From Dietzia natronolimnaea (GTDB lineage Bacteria; Actinomycetota; Actinomycetes; Mycobacteriales; Mycobacteriaceae): a stretch of 64,000 bases of DNA. The notes below the pieces were generated by a model. The model did not search any database, had not been told where the DNA came from, and worked only from the letters and a program-made list of their open reading frames with translations. The position numbers and the translations under genes are program-made. The stretch lies in the NCBI RefSeq assembly GCF_002289575.1, contig NZ_NTGA01000023.1, positions 20,656-84,655 on the forward strand, written 5' to 3'. Positions 52,172 to 61,113 of this stretch are shown here, one piece after another; within the stretch, counting starts at the first letter, position 1, and each line of letters opens with the position of its first letter.

Positions 52172-52875
52172 ATGATCGAGGTATCGGCACGGACTGCGGA
52201 CGACGCCGTGAAGAAGAAGTCCTACCACCACGGTGACCTGCGTAACGCCATCATCAACGAGGCCATCTCGCGGGCGCGGTCGTCGGGGAGAAGGCGATCG
52301 TGTTGAGGGAGATCGCCCCGGTCATCGGCGTGTCGGCCACCGCCGCCTACCGCCACTTCACCAACAGGCAGCAGTTGGTCGAGGAGGTCTCCTCCCGCGG
52401 GTTCGACGCGCTGGGTGAGTGTGTGAGTCTGCCCGGGGTCGTCGGCGCGGACTCCGCCCCGGGGCTCGCCGCCTACGTGGATCTGCGCAACGCGGGGATC
52501 GCGGTCGTGCAGTTCGCCGTCGCGGAGCCCGCCTGGGCGCGGTTGATGGTGGAGACCGTGGGAGGGTCGCCGGGCGTCGCACTCGCCGCGGCGGAGGTCC
52601 TCGCCGTCATGCAGGCGATCGTCGATCGAGGGATCGCGGCCGGGACCTTCCGGCCGGGAACCCAGGTCAGCGACCATCAGGTGCTCTGGGCCGGTATCGG
52701 CGGCCTCTGTACGCATGCGATGTTCGGACTCGCGCCGATGGGGTCCCCGGATGCGGACCACGCGACGGCCCGCACGATCGACCTCTGTATGACGGACATG
52801 CTCACCCCGGAGGGACTCGCCCTTCGCGAGCAGGCCGAGTTGCCGGACGGGATCGCGACCGAACTCCCCGGGTAA
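52172..52875 (+). pseudogene. TetR-family regulator with a frameshift
   Basis: The 5' part from ATG 52172 encodes SYHHGDLRNAIINEAIS, a typical first helix of a TetR DNA-binding domain, but stops at TGA 52304 after 44 codons. The remaining HTH (VLREIAPVIGVSATAAYRHF) and the ligand domain are in another frame, from 52300 to 52875 (191 codons from a GTG). A single-base deletion within about 52280-52282 would account for it. A ribosome site is present upstream of the first ATG. The two frames together make a normal-length TetR protein of about 230 residues, so the gene was recently intact, or the base is a sequencing error. Confidence 0.85.
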
Positions 52876-52925
52876 CCGCAGTACCGGGGCCACGTCGGAG
52901 CGGGGCCGCGACTAGTGTGGGCGCT

Positions 52926-54185
52926 GTGCGAATTCTCGTGATCGGTTCCGGTGCCCGTGAGCACGCCCTGCTCGTCGCCCTCGCCGCGGATCCCGCGGTG
53001 ACGGAGCTCCACGCCGCGCCGGGCAACCCCGGCATGGTTCAGGCCACGTGCCACGACACCGCGGTGACGGATCCCGCGGCCGTCACCGCGCTGGCCCGCC
53101 GGCTCGAGGTGGACCTGGTCGTGATCGGCCCGGAGGTCCCGCTGGTGGCGGGGGTGGGCGACGCCCTGCGCTCAGCCGGCGTCCCGGTGTTCGGCCCGTC
53201 GTCCGACGCCGCCCGGATCGAGGGTTCCAAGGCGTTCGCCAAGGACGTCATGGCCGCGGCGGGGGTACGGACGGCGCGCGCGGAGGTCGTCGACTCGCCC
53301 GCCGACCTCGACGAGGCGCTGGACCGGTTCGGTCCCACCTGGGTGGTCAAGGACGACGGCCTGGCGGCGGGCAAGGGCGTGGTGGTCACCACCGATCGCG
53401 CCGCCGCGCACGCCCACGCGCTCGCCTGCCTGGACGACGGCCACCCGGTGCTTCTCGAGTCGTTCCTCGACGGCCCGGAGGTCTCGTTGTTCTGCCTGGT
53501 GGACGGGGAGACGGTTGTCCCGCTCCTGCCCGCCCAGGACCACAAGCGGGTCGGCGAGGGGGACCGCGGCCCGAACACCGGCGGGATGGGTGCCTACACC
53601 CCCCTGCCCTGGTTGCCGCCGGGAATGGTCGATCGCATCGTCTCGGAGGTCTGCGAGCCCGTCGCCCGCGAGATGGTGGCGCGGGGGTGCGGGTTCTCGG
53701 GCCTCCTGTACGCCGGGTTGGCCATCACCACGTCGGGGCCCGAGGTGGTGGAGTTCAACTGCCGCTTCGGTGATCCCGAGACGCAGGCGGTGCTGGCCTT
53801 GCTGGAGTCGCCGCTGGGCGAGGTCCTGCACTCGGTGGCCACGGGGCGTCTCGCGGAGCTGCCGCCGCTGGTGTGGCGCGACGGTGCCGCCGTGACGGTC
53901 GTGTTGGCCGCGGAGAACTACCCGTCCGCGCCGCGCCGGGGGGATGTGCTCGAGGGAGCCGAACAGCCGGGGGTCTTCCACGCGGGGACCGCGCGGGACG
54001 CGGACGGACGACTGGTCTCCGCCGGGGGGCGGGTCCTGTCCGTCGTCGGTACGGGACCCGACCTGGCCGCCGCGCGGGCGGAGGCCTACCGGATCCTCGA
54101 CGGGGTCGAGCTGGGCGGGGGCCACTTCCGTCGCGACATCGGCCTGGCGGCCGAGGAGGGGCGCATCAGCATCCCGGCGGGATGA
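52926..54185 (+). CDS. purD: Phosphoribosylamine-glycine ligase PurD
   Basis: A 419-residue ATP-grasp enzyme for the second step of purine synthesis (phosphoribosylamine plus glycine to GAR). The N-terminal [13 protein letters not shown], the [11 protein letters not shown] linker, [11 protein letters not shown], the metal-site [20 protein letters not shown] and [13 protein letters not shown] are all conserved. The start is GTG 52926, giving VRILVIG; an upstream frame overlaps the TetR gene and is rejected. The TetR frame ends 50 bp upstream. Convergent with idi, 9 bp apart. Confidence 0.97.
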   Translation: MRILVIGSGAREHALLVALAADPAVTELHAAPGNPGMVQATCHDTAVTDPAAVTALARRLEVDLVVIGPEVPLVAGVGDALRSAGVPVFGPSSDAARIEGSKAFAKDVMAAAGVRTARAEVVDSPADLDEALDRFGPTWVVKDDGLAAGKGVVVTTDRAAAHAHALACLDDGHPVLLESFLDGPEVSLFCLVDGETVVPLLPAQDHKRVGEGDRGPNTGGMGAYTPLPWLPPGMVDRIVSEVCEPVAREMVARGCGFSGLLYAGLAITTSGPEVVEFNCRFGDPETQAVLALLESPLGEVLHSVATGRLAELPPLVWRDGAAVTVVLAAENYPSAPRRGDVLEGAEQPGVFHAGTARDADGRLVSAGGRVLSVVGTGPDLAAARAEAYRILDGVELGGGHFRRDIGLAAEEGRISIPAG

Positions 54186-54194
54186 CCGGACGCG

Positions 54195-54779
54195 TCACGC
54201 CTGTCCTCCCCGGGCGTAGAGGGCCATCCGGGGAGCCTGCTCCACCAGCCAGGGGCTGAACGCGAACGGCGTGGCCTCGACGGCCGTGCGGACGTCCTCG
54301 GGCCGGGCCCAGCGGTAGGCGCACACCTCGTCCGCCCGCGGGGCCAGATCGGCGCGGATCCGGGCGGTGAACACCGGGCAGACCTCGTTCTCCACGATGC
54401 CGGAGTCGTCCACCGCCCGGTAGCGGAAGTCCGGTAGCGCCTCTTCGATCCCGTCGACCCGCGTCCCGAGTTCTCGTTCGGCCCGTCGCACGATCGCCTC
54501 GGCGGGATCCTCGCCCGGACCGGGGTGGCCACAGAACGAGTTGGTCCACACGCCGGGCCAGGCGCGCTTGTCCAGGGCGCGCCGGGTGAGCAGTACGCGG
54601 CCCTCCTCGTCCACCACGTGGCACGAGAACGCCAGGTGTAGCGGCGTGTCCGTGGTGTGGACGGTGGCCTTGTCCGCGGTGCCGATGGGACGACCGTCGT
54701 CCGAGAGGAGGACCACGTACTCGGTGGTGGCAGAGGCGGGCGCAGAGGCGGGGGCGGAGGCGTCGGGGGGCGAGGGCAT
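54195..54779 (-). CDS. idi: Isopentenyl-diphosphate isomerase (type 1)
   Basis: A 194-residue Nudix-fold enzyme that interconverts IPP and DMAPP. The active-site Cys83 is in TNSFCGHP, the Nudix-like metal-binding segment GHPGPGEDPAEAIVRRAERELG follows, and the catalytic Glu region is IVENEVCPVF. The N terminus (about 1-20) is Ala/Ser/Pro-rich and variable. ATG 54779 is preferred over an upstream one ten codons before. It lies 44 nt downstream of the acyl-CoA dehydrogenase on the same strand and may be cotranscribed. Confidence 0.94.
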   Translation of the reverse strand: MPSPPDASAPASAPASATTEYVVLLSDDGRPIGTADKATVHTTDTPLHLAFSCHVVDEEGRVLLTRRALDKRAWPGVWTNSFCGHPGPGEDPAEAIVRRAERELGTRVDGIEEALPDFRYRAVDDSGIVENEVCPVFTARIRADLAPRADEVCAYRWARPEDVRTAVEATPFAFSPWLVEQAPRMALYARGGQA

Positions 54780-54823
54780 ACCGTCAACTCTAGGTGCTGC
54801 GGGTCCCACGGGCCCGCGGGATC

Positions 54824-55963
54824 TCAGCCGGCGAGGTCGCGGGCGATCACCAGTCGCTGGATCTGGTTGGTGCCCTCGAAGATCTGGGTGATCTTGGCCT
54901 CACGCATGTACCGCTCCACCGGGAACTCCCGGGTGTATCCGACGCCGCCGAGCACCTGGACGGCATCCGTCGTGACCTTCATCGCCGCATCCGTGGCGGT
55001 GAGCTTGGCGATCGAGGCCTGGCGCGAGTAGGGCCGGCCGGCGTCTTTCCGTCGGGCGGCGTCGAGGTAGGTGGCCCGGGCGGAGGCCACGGCGGCGGCC
55101 ATGTCCGCCAGCAGGAAGCCCAGCCCCTGGTGGCCGATGATGGTCTTGCCGAACGCCTCGCGCTCGCCGGCGTAGGCGACCGCGTCGTCCAGCGCGCGCT
55201 GCGCGATGCCGGTGGCCACCGCGGCGATCCCGAGCCGGCCGGAGTCCAGGGCGGAGAACGCGATGCGCAGTCCGTCGCCCTCGGCGCCCAGGAGACGGGT
55301 GGCGTCGACGCGGGCGCCCTCGTAGGCGGCGGTGGTGGTGGGGACGCCGTTCAGTCCCATCTTGTCCTCGGGTTTCCCGAACGTCAGGTTCTCCGTGTCC
55401 CGGGGCACGAGCAGGCACGAGATTCCCCGGGACCCCTCGCCGGTGCGGACGAAGGTGTTGTACACGTCGGCGATCCCGCCGTGGGTGATCCACGACTTGG
55501 TGCCGGTGACCACGAACTCGTCACCCTCCCGGACGGCGCGGCACCGCAGGGCCGCGGCGTCGGACCCGGCCTGCGGCTCGGAGAGGGAGTACGCGCCGAT
55601 CTGCTCGCCGGCGAGCATGCCGGGCAGCCAGTCGGCCTTCTGCTGGTCGGTTCCCGCGGTGGCCAGAGGGAAACACGACAGTCCGTGCACGCTGGTCGCC
55701 ACGGCGACGGCCGCCCACCGGGCGCCCAGCTCCTCCAGTACCTGCAGGTACACCTCGTAGGGTTGGTCGCCGCCGCCGAACTCCTCCGGGTAGGGCAGTC
55801 CCAGAAGTCCTACCTCGCCGAGCTGCGTGAACAGACCCTCGGGATACGTGTGATCCCGCTCGTGCCGGGCCGCGACGGGCTCGAGCAGCTTGTCCGCGAC
55901 TGAGCGGGTCATCTCGAGGAGTTCGTACGCCTCGTCGCTGGGGAGCAGTCTGTCGACGGCCAT
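54824..55963 (-). CDS. Acyl-CoA dehydrogenase (FadE25 type)
   Basis: A 379-residue canonical homotetrameric-type acyl-CoA dehydrogenase. AYSLSEPQAGSDAAAL and TGTKSWITHGG are the FAD and substrate segments, GREAFGK-like REAFGKTI the middle helix, QVLGGVGYTREFPVERYMREAKI the conserved C-terminal helix, and IFEGTNQIQRLVIAR the end. It resembles FadE25 (Rv3274c) or other branched/short-chain enzymes and probably serves fatty-acid or branched-chain oxidation. The ATG at 55963 follows GGAAGGACCCCC. Its leader holds three 15-bp repeats. Confidence 0.88.
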   Translation of the reverse strand: MAVDRLLPSDEAYELLEMTRSVADKLLEPVAARHERDHTYPEGLFTQLGEVGLLGLPYPEEFGGGDQPYEVYLQVLEELGARWAAVAVATSVHGLSCFPLATAGTDQQKADWLPGMLAGEQIGAYSLSEPQAGSDAAALRCRAVREGDEFVVTGTKSWITHGGIADVYNTFVRTGEGSRGISCLLVPRDTENLTFGKPEDKMGLNGVPTTTAAYEGARVDATRLLGAEGDGLRIAFSALDSGRLGIAAVATGIAQRALDDAVAYAGEREAFGKTIIGHQGLGFLLADMAAAVASARATYLDAARRKDAGRPYSRQASIAKLTATDAAMKVTTDAVQVLGGVGYTREFPVERYMREAKITQIFEGTNQIQRLVIARDLAG

Positions 55964-55999
55964 GGGGGTCCTTCCGGGTCGCTGAGGGAAATGTCGGCT

Positions 56000-56038
56000 G
56001 GTCTCGCTGGGGGTGGTCTCGCTAGGGGTGGTCTCATT
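56000..56038. repeat. 15-bp direct repeats in the FadE / ligase intergenic region
   Basis: GGTCTCGCTGGGGGT (56000-56014) is followed by GGTCTCGCTAGGGGT (56015-56029) and a partial third copy (56030-56038). They lie about 36 nt upstream of the acyl-CoA dehydrogenase start on the minus strand and could be regulator-binding sites or a slippage product. Confidence 0.75.
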
Positions 56039-56135
56039 AGAGTGCACGGCGTCCGTGCGGTCGTACCAGCCCCGAAAGCGGGGGTGCCCGTCGGTGGGTG
56101 GTGCGCGGCGGGTCCGTGCAGCAGTATCCGGAGAC

Positions 56136-57785
56136 ATGTCTGCAGATATGGCCCAGACCACTCCACCCGCCGCCCTCCCGTTGTCCCCGGACGAGCTCCT
56201 GGCGATCTACGACGTGCCCGGCGCGAGTGCGGCGCAGTTCCTGTGTGACCGCCACGATCCCGATGCGGTGGCGTTCACCGTGATCGATGCCGACCTGTCG
56301 GGTCGGGACATCACCTACGGCGAGCTCAGGGCGAGGAGTGAGAAGGTGGCCGCCGCGCTCTCGGCCCTCGGGGTGGGCGAGGGGGACCGGGTCGCCACCC
56401 TCATGTCCAAGTCCGCCGACCTCGTGTTCACGCTCATGGGGATCTGGCGCCTGGGCGCGGTGCACATGCCGCTGTTCACCGCGTTCGCGTGGCCCGCCAT
56501 CGAGATGCGGCTCACCGGCGGGGCGGCCAGGGTGATCGTGACGGATGCCGACCAGCGGGACAAGCTCGAGACCACGTCGGTGCCGATCGTCGTGGCGGGG
56601 CTCGCGGACTGCCCCGCGGCCCGGGAGGGGGATCTGGACCTCCACACGATCGTCGACGCCCGCGAGTCCGGCCGGGCCGCCGCCGTCACCGGCCCTGACG
56701 CCGGGATGGTCATGCTGTTCACCTCCGGCACCACCGGCACCCCCAAGGGCGTCGTGGTCCCCGTCCGGGCGCTCGCCGCGTTCCATCAGTACATCGAGAC
56801 CGGGCTGGACGTGCGCGCCGATGACGTGTTCTGGAACGGCGCCGATCCGGGCTGGGCGTACGGCCTCTACTACGGCATCCTCGGTCCGCTGGCCGTGGGG
56901 CGCCGCAGCCTGCTGCTCCACGCCCGATACACCCCGGAACTGGCCTTCGCGGTCCTGCAGTACTACGGGGTCACCAACTTCGCTGCCGCGCCAACCGTCT
57001 ACCGGACCATGCGGGCGAAGCGCGAGATCGCCCCGGACGTCAGGCTCCGCCGGGCCTCCTCCGCCGGGGAGCCGCTGACCCCCGAGGTGATCGAGTGGTC
57101 GATCGAGCAGTTCGGTGTCGAGGTCCGGGACCAGTACGGCCAGACCGAGCACGGGATGTTCATCATCAATCCCTGGCACGACTCGCTCCGCGAGGACGTC
57201 CGGCCGGGCTCCATGGGCGTGCCGCTTCCGGGCTGGGCGTGCACCGTGCTCGCGGCCGATGCCGATGAGCCCGCCCCGGTCGGGGAACTCGGCCGCGTGG
57301 CGATCGACGTCCCCGACAGCCCGCTCATGTGGTTCACGGGGTATCACGACGCGCCGGAGAAGACGGCCGAGCGGTTCAGCGCGGACGGTCGCTGGTACTA
57401 CACGGGCGACGCGGCCACGCTCGACGCCGACGGTCACTTCTACTTCTCGAGCCGCGACGACGACGTGATCATCATGTCCGGTTACCGGATCGGCCCGTTC
57501 GACGTGGAGTCCGTTCTGGCCAGGCACCCGGACGTCCTGGAGTCGGCGATCATCGGCGTTCCCGACGATCTGGCCGGCGAGGTGCTCGAGGCGTATGTCG
57601 TGCTGCGGGAAGGGGTCGAGGGCGACGACGACACGGTGGCGGACCTGCAGAAGTGGGTCAAGACGGAGTTCGCCGCCCACGCCTTCCCGCGGAAGGTGCA
57701 CTTCGTCCGCGAGCTCCCCAAGACGCCGTCGGGCAAGATCCAGCGCTTCCTGCTGCGCAAGGAACGCCGGGCGAGTCAGGGATAG
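56136..57785 (+). CDS. Medium-chain / acetate-type acyl-CoA synthetase
   Basis: A 549-residue adenylate-forming enzyme of the acetyl-/medium-chain acyl-CoA synthetase group. MLFTSGTTGTPKGV is the P-loop, FWNGADPGWAYGLYYG and EVRDQYGQTEHGM the A4/A5 region, YTGDAATLDADGHFYF the A7 motif, SRDDDVIIMSGYRIGP the hinge, and the A10 Lys is in PKTPSGKIQRF. It activates acetate, propionate or a short to medium-chain acid. ATG 56136 has GGAG 4-5 nt upstream. It is divergent from the acyl-CoA dehydrogenase, so the two may form a fatty-acid degradation pair. Confidence 0.9.
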   Translation: MSADMAQTTPPAALPLSPDELLAIYDVPGASAAQFLCDRHDPDAVAFTVIDADLSGRDITYGELRARSEKVAAALSALGVGEGDRVATLMSKSADLVFTLMGIWRLGAVHMPLFTAFAWPAIEMRLTGGAARVIVTDADQRDKLETTSVPIVVAGLADCPAAREGDLDLHTIVDARESGRAAAVTGPDAGMVMLFTSGTTGTPKGVVVPVRALAAFHQYIETGLDVRADDVFWNGADPGWAYGLYYGILGPLAVGRRSLLLHARYTPELAFAVLQYYGVTNFAAAPTVYRTMRAKREIAPDVRLRRASSAGEPLTPEVIEWSIEQFGVEVRDQYGQTEHGMFIINPWHDSLREDVRPGSMGVPLPGWACTVLAADADEPAPVGELGRVAIDVPDSPLMWFTGYHDAPEKTAERFSADGRWYYTGDAATLDADGHFYFSSRDDDVIIMSGYRIGPFDVESVLARHPDVLESAIIGVPDDLAGEVLEAYVVLREGVEGDDDTVADLQKWVKTEFAAHAFPRKVHFVRELPKTPSGKIQRFLLRKERRASQG

Positions 57786-57810
57786 TAGGCGAACGACGCC
57801 CGGGACCGAA

Positions 57811-57825
57811 GTGACATACCGTCAC
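57811..57825. promoter_or_regulatory. Inverted repeat GTGAC-N5-GTCAC upstream of the GH43-like gene
   Basis: GTGAC at 57811-57815 and GTCAC at 57821-57825 form a perfect dyad with a 5-nt centre, 33 nt before the start codon. TATCAT at 57846-57851 could serve as a -10 box. It may be an operator; the binding protein is unknown. Confidence 0.4.
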
Positions 57826-57857
57826 ATAAAGGGGGATTGCGGGTCTATCATCGGCCG

Positions 57858-59312
57858 ATGAGAATCTCACGCGGTGCCCGCGCCCTCGGGGCCGCAGCTC
57901 TGGCCGTCGTCATCCCCGTCGTCTCCGCGACCGCGGCGGTCCCCGTCGGCGCCAACCCGGTGATCTCGTCGATCGCGCCGGATCCGTCTGTCCAGAGGGG
58001 AGCGGACGGGGCGTTCCACGTCTACGCGTCCTCCGACGACTGGTCGGACGGTGCCGGCTACCGGCTCATCCCGCACTTCCGTTCCTTCGACCTGGTCGAG
58101 TGGGAGTACGTGGGGGACGCCTTCGGCTCCCGTCCGGCGTGGGCGCCCCAGGGTTCGTTCCTCTGGGCCCCGGACGTCCACGTGACCGACACCGGTGCCG
58201 TCATGTACTACACCACCGGAGGCCCGGCCCCCTGTATCGGCATGGCCACCGCGCCGGGGATCGAGGGCCCGTGGACCCACGGTTCGGCGCCGATCGTCTG
58301 CTTCGGTGCCGACGCCCCCTACCAGGACCTGGACCCCATGGACCCCGAGGTCGTGTTCACCGACGACGGGCCCGTCATGTTCATGGGCAATTTCGAGGGG
58401 ATCCACGCGGTACCGATGAACCCCGCGGGCACGGCGCTCGTCGGGGACCCCGTCCGGGTGGCGGGCACGGGGGTGGAGGCGCCCGCCGTGCTCACCAGAG
58501 AGGGCAGGACCCACCTGTTCACCAGCGCGGGATTGTGCTGCGACGGCGAGCAGTCGCAGTACCGGGTTCTGGGCGGCCGCGCCGACAGCGTGATGGGGCC
58601 GTACACCGACCGGCAGCAGCGTCCGCTGGTGCAGGCGCCGGGCGCGCCGCTCCCCGGAGATGTGATCCTCAAGGGTGACGCCGACTGGGTGGGCCCGGGT
58701 CACGTCGACGTGACCACCGACGACGCGGGGCAGGACTGGATGCTCTACCACGCCGCGCCCCGCGGCAGCGCCGTTCTCCCCAACGGTGTGCAGCGGCGCT
58801 ACATGATGCTCGACCGCCTGGACTGGGTCGGCGGGTGGCCCGTGGTGGGCGACGGCACCCCGTCGTCGACCCGGCCCGCCGACCCGGTCGTCTCCCTGCC
58901 CGTCCGGCTCACGGCGGTCGGGGACGCGGTACTCCGGCCGGACCGGGACCGCCAGGTGCTCGACGCCTCGGTGCGGATGGACTCCACGGGAGCCGCCTAT
59001 GCGGGAGAGCTGCGAGCCACGCTCACCGGCCCGGGCTCGCAACGGGTGGAGATGCCCGTCCTCGTCGACGGTCAGCAGTGGCCGTCGGTGCCCCAGAGCG
59101 TCGAGGCCGGTGCCACCGTCACCCGCGCGGTGACCCTCGTACCCCCCGCGCCCCTCGCGCCGGGGCGGTACGAGCTCGTCGTGTCAGTCGGGGACGCGGG
59201 TGGGCCGGTGCGCGAGCTGGCGGTGTTCGGCCTCGAGGTGGCGCCCGACGGGTCGCTCTCGATGGGCTCGGGCGCACTCGGCTCGGCACCGTTGGGTTCC
59301 CTCGGCGGCTGA
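57858..59312 (+). CDS. Secreted GH43-like five-bladed propeller protein
   Basis: A 484-residue exported protein. The signal peptide covers about 1-28 (ALGAAALAVVIPVVSATAA). Residues about 35-340 match the glycoside hydrolase family 43 propeller: Asp42 in PDPSV (general base), WAPDVHV at 103-109, Asp162 in MDPEVVF and Glu207 in VEAPAV (acid), so the catalytic triad appears complete. Likely substrates are arabinose-containing polymers, such as arabinan or the arabinogalactan of the cell's own wall. Two cysteines sit together in GLCCDGE. Residues about 350-470 form a beta-rich domain, and the tail ends in GSGALGSAPLGSLGG. ATG 57858 gives the signal peptide. Confidence 0.82.
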   Translation: MRISRGARALGAAALAVVIPVVSATAAVPVGANPVISSIAPDPSVQRGADGAFHVYASSDDWSDGAGYRLIPHFRSFDLVEWEYVGDAFGSRPAWAPQGSFLWAPDVHVTDTGAVMYYTTGGPAPCIGMATAPGIEGPWTHGSAPIVCFGADAPYQDLDPMDPEVVFTDDGPVMFMGNFEGIHAVPMNPAGTALVGDPVRVAGTGVEAPAVLTREGRTHLFTSAGLCCDGEQSQYRVLGGRADSVMGPYTDRQQRPLVQAPGAPLPGDVILKGDADWVGPGHVDVTTDDAGQDWMLYHAAPRGSAVLPNGVQRRYMMLDRLDWVGGWPVVGDGTPSSTRPADPVVSLPVRLTAVGDAVLRPDRDRQVLDASVRMDSTGAAYAGELRATLTGPGSQRVEMPVLVDGQQWPSVPQSVEAGATVTRAVTLVPPAPLAPGRYELVVSVGDAGGPVRELAVFGLEVAPDGSLSMGSGALGSAPLGSLGG

Positions 59313-59404
59313 TCGCCTGACCCGCGCCCGGATCACGTTTACGGTGAGTGCACTGCACCCCGGGGGACCGCTCCGGGGTGTGTGACACGCGAGGGGGACG
59401 GCGA

Positions 59405-61069
59405 ATGGCGACCGGCGATCAGGAACGACCGAGCGGCCGGAGGATGGTCATGGCCCCGCACCTGAGCGGCCTGGAGCCGGACCCCACCCGTGGAATGGAG
59501 ATCGCGCAGAAATCGCCCGGCGAACGTGACGGGGCCGTGCCGCGCGGGGAGTTCATCCGCAGTGTGATCGGGACCGTCGCGGGGGTCGTGGCGGCGTTGG
59601 TGGTCTACGCGGTCATGCCGGGGGATCTGGAGCACAACGCGCGGTTGACCGCAGCCGTGGCGTTCCTGCTGGGGATCTGGTGGATGACCGAGTGCATCCC
59701 GATCCCGGCCACCGCGCTGGTGCCGCTCATCGCGTTCCCGGTGCTGGGTCAGGACATCTCGGTCGACGACGTGGGCGCCCAGTACGGGAACAACATCATC
59801 TTCCTGTTCATGGGCGGCTTCCTGATCGCGATCGCCATGCAGAGATGGAACCTGCACCGGCGGATCGCGTTGTTGACCGTCCGCGCGATGGGCACCCGCT
59901 CGACACGGGTGATCGCCGGGTTCATGATCGCGACCGGGTTCCTGAGCATGTGGGTGTCCAACACCGCCACAGCGGTCATGATGCTGCCGATCGGGGTCTC
60001 GGTCCTCATGCTGGCCTCGGAGCTGAGCAGGAGTGGGTCCGGTGGGGAGGCGGACCCGGATGGGGCGCTGCCCCACATGGACTCCTCGTCGGACCCGACA
60101 TCCGACGAGGTCAAGAAGGCCGTCATCCGGTCGAACTTCGGGACCGCGCTCATGCTGGGCATCGCCTACGCTGCGTCGATCGGGTCGTTGGCCACGATCA
60201 TCGGGACCCCGCCCAACACCTTGCTCGCCGGCTACCTCGAGAGCGAGCACGGCATCATCCTGGGCTTCGGCCGGTGGATGATGGTCGGTCTGCCCCTGTC
60301 CATCGTCATGCTGGTCATCGCCTGGTTCCTGCTCACCAAGGTCCTGTTCAAGCCCGAGGTCGAGCAGATCCCCGGCGGGCGGAAACTGTTCGACGACGAG
60401 CTGCGCAGCCTCGGCCCGATCTCCTCGGGCGAGAAGCGCGTTCTGGCCGTGTTCATCGCGGCCGCGGTCGCGTGGGTGGCGGTGCCCTTGGTGTGGGACA
60501 GCCCGCCGGTCTCCGACGCCGGGATCGCGTTGATCGCCGGGCTCGTGCTGTTCCTCATGCCCGCGGGCACCGCGCGTGGCGTGCGGCTGCTGACGTGGGA
60601 GGCCGCCCTCGCCCTGCCGTGGGGTGTGCTCCTGCTGTTCGGCGGCGGGCTGGCGCTGTCGTCCCAGTTCTCCGGCTCCGGGCTCACCGAGTGGATCGGG
60701 GAGAAGTCCGCAGGCCTCGGCGGGCTGCCGGTCGTCCTGCTGGTCGTGGTCGCCGCGGGCGGGGTCCTGATGCTGACTGAACTGACGAGCAACACCGCCA
60801 CCGCCGCGACCTTCCTGCCCGTGGCGGGCGGGGTGGCGCTGGGGCTCGGGCTCGATCCGATGCTCCTGGCCGTTCCGGTGGCGCTGGCCGCCACCTGCGC
60901 GTTCATGTTGCCGGTGGCGACCCCGCCCAATGCCATCGCCTACGGATCGGGATACGTGACGATCGGGCAGATGATCCGGGGTGGTGTCTGGCTCAACCTC
61001 GTGGGGATCGTGCTCATCACGCTGGTCACCATGACCCTGATGGTGTGGGTGTTCGGCCTGGCCCTCTGA
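59405..61069 (+). CDS. DASS-family dicarboxylate/sodium symporter
   Basis: A 554-residue transporter of the divalent anion:sodium symporter family (SLC13/SdcS type) with about eleven helices after a 55-residue charged N terminus. Both family signatures are present: SNTATAVMML in the first half and ELTSNTATAATFLP in the second, each followed by a PPN motif (GTPPNTLL, ATPPNAIAY). It likely imports succinate, fumarate or malate. A roughly 35-residue Ser/Asp-rich cytoplasmic loop interrupts the first half (GGEADPDGALP). ATG 59405 has GAGGGGG upstream. Confidence 0.9.
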   Translation: MATGDQERPSGRRMVMAPHLSGLEPDPTRGMEIAQKSPGERDGAVPRGEFIRSVIGTVAGVVAALVVYAVMPGDLEHNARLTAAVAFLLGIWWMTECIPIPATALVPLIAFPVLGQDISVDDVGAQYGNNIIFLFMGGFLIAIAMQRWNLHRRIALLTVRAMGTRSTRVIAGFMIATGFLSMWVSNTATAVMMLPIGVSVLMLASELSRSGSGGEADPDGALPHMDSSSDPTSDEVKKAVIRSNFGTALMLGIAYAASIGSLATIIGTPPNTLLAGYLESEHGIILGFGRWMMVGLPLSIVMLVIAWFLLTKVLFKPEVEQIPGGRKLFDDELRSLGPISSGEKRVLAVFIAAAVAWVAVPLVWDSPPVSDAGIALIAGLVLFLMPAGTARGVRLLTWEAALALPWGVLLLFGGGLALSSQFSGSGLTEWIGEKSAGLGGLPVVLLVVVAAGGVLMLTELTSNTATAATFLPVAGGVALGLGLDPMLLAVPVALAATCAFMLPVATPPNAIAYGSGYVTIGQMIRGGVWLNLVGIVLITLVTMTLMVWVFGLAL

Positions 61070-61113
61070 CGTGGGCGCCGGCGCTCGGTGTCGGGGGCGC
61101 TAGCGTCAGGGGC

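Noticed and set aside
52300..52875. Intact TetR regulator starting at GTG 52300
   Set aside because: It would lack the first helix of the DNA-binding domain, which is present just upstream in another frame, so a frameshifted gene is the better reading.
57810..57826. CRP/GlxR site upstream of the GH43-like gene
   Set aside because: The half-sites GTGA and TCAC are seven bases apart, not six, so it fits the CRP-type consensus poorly; kept only as a generic dyad.
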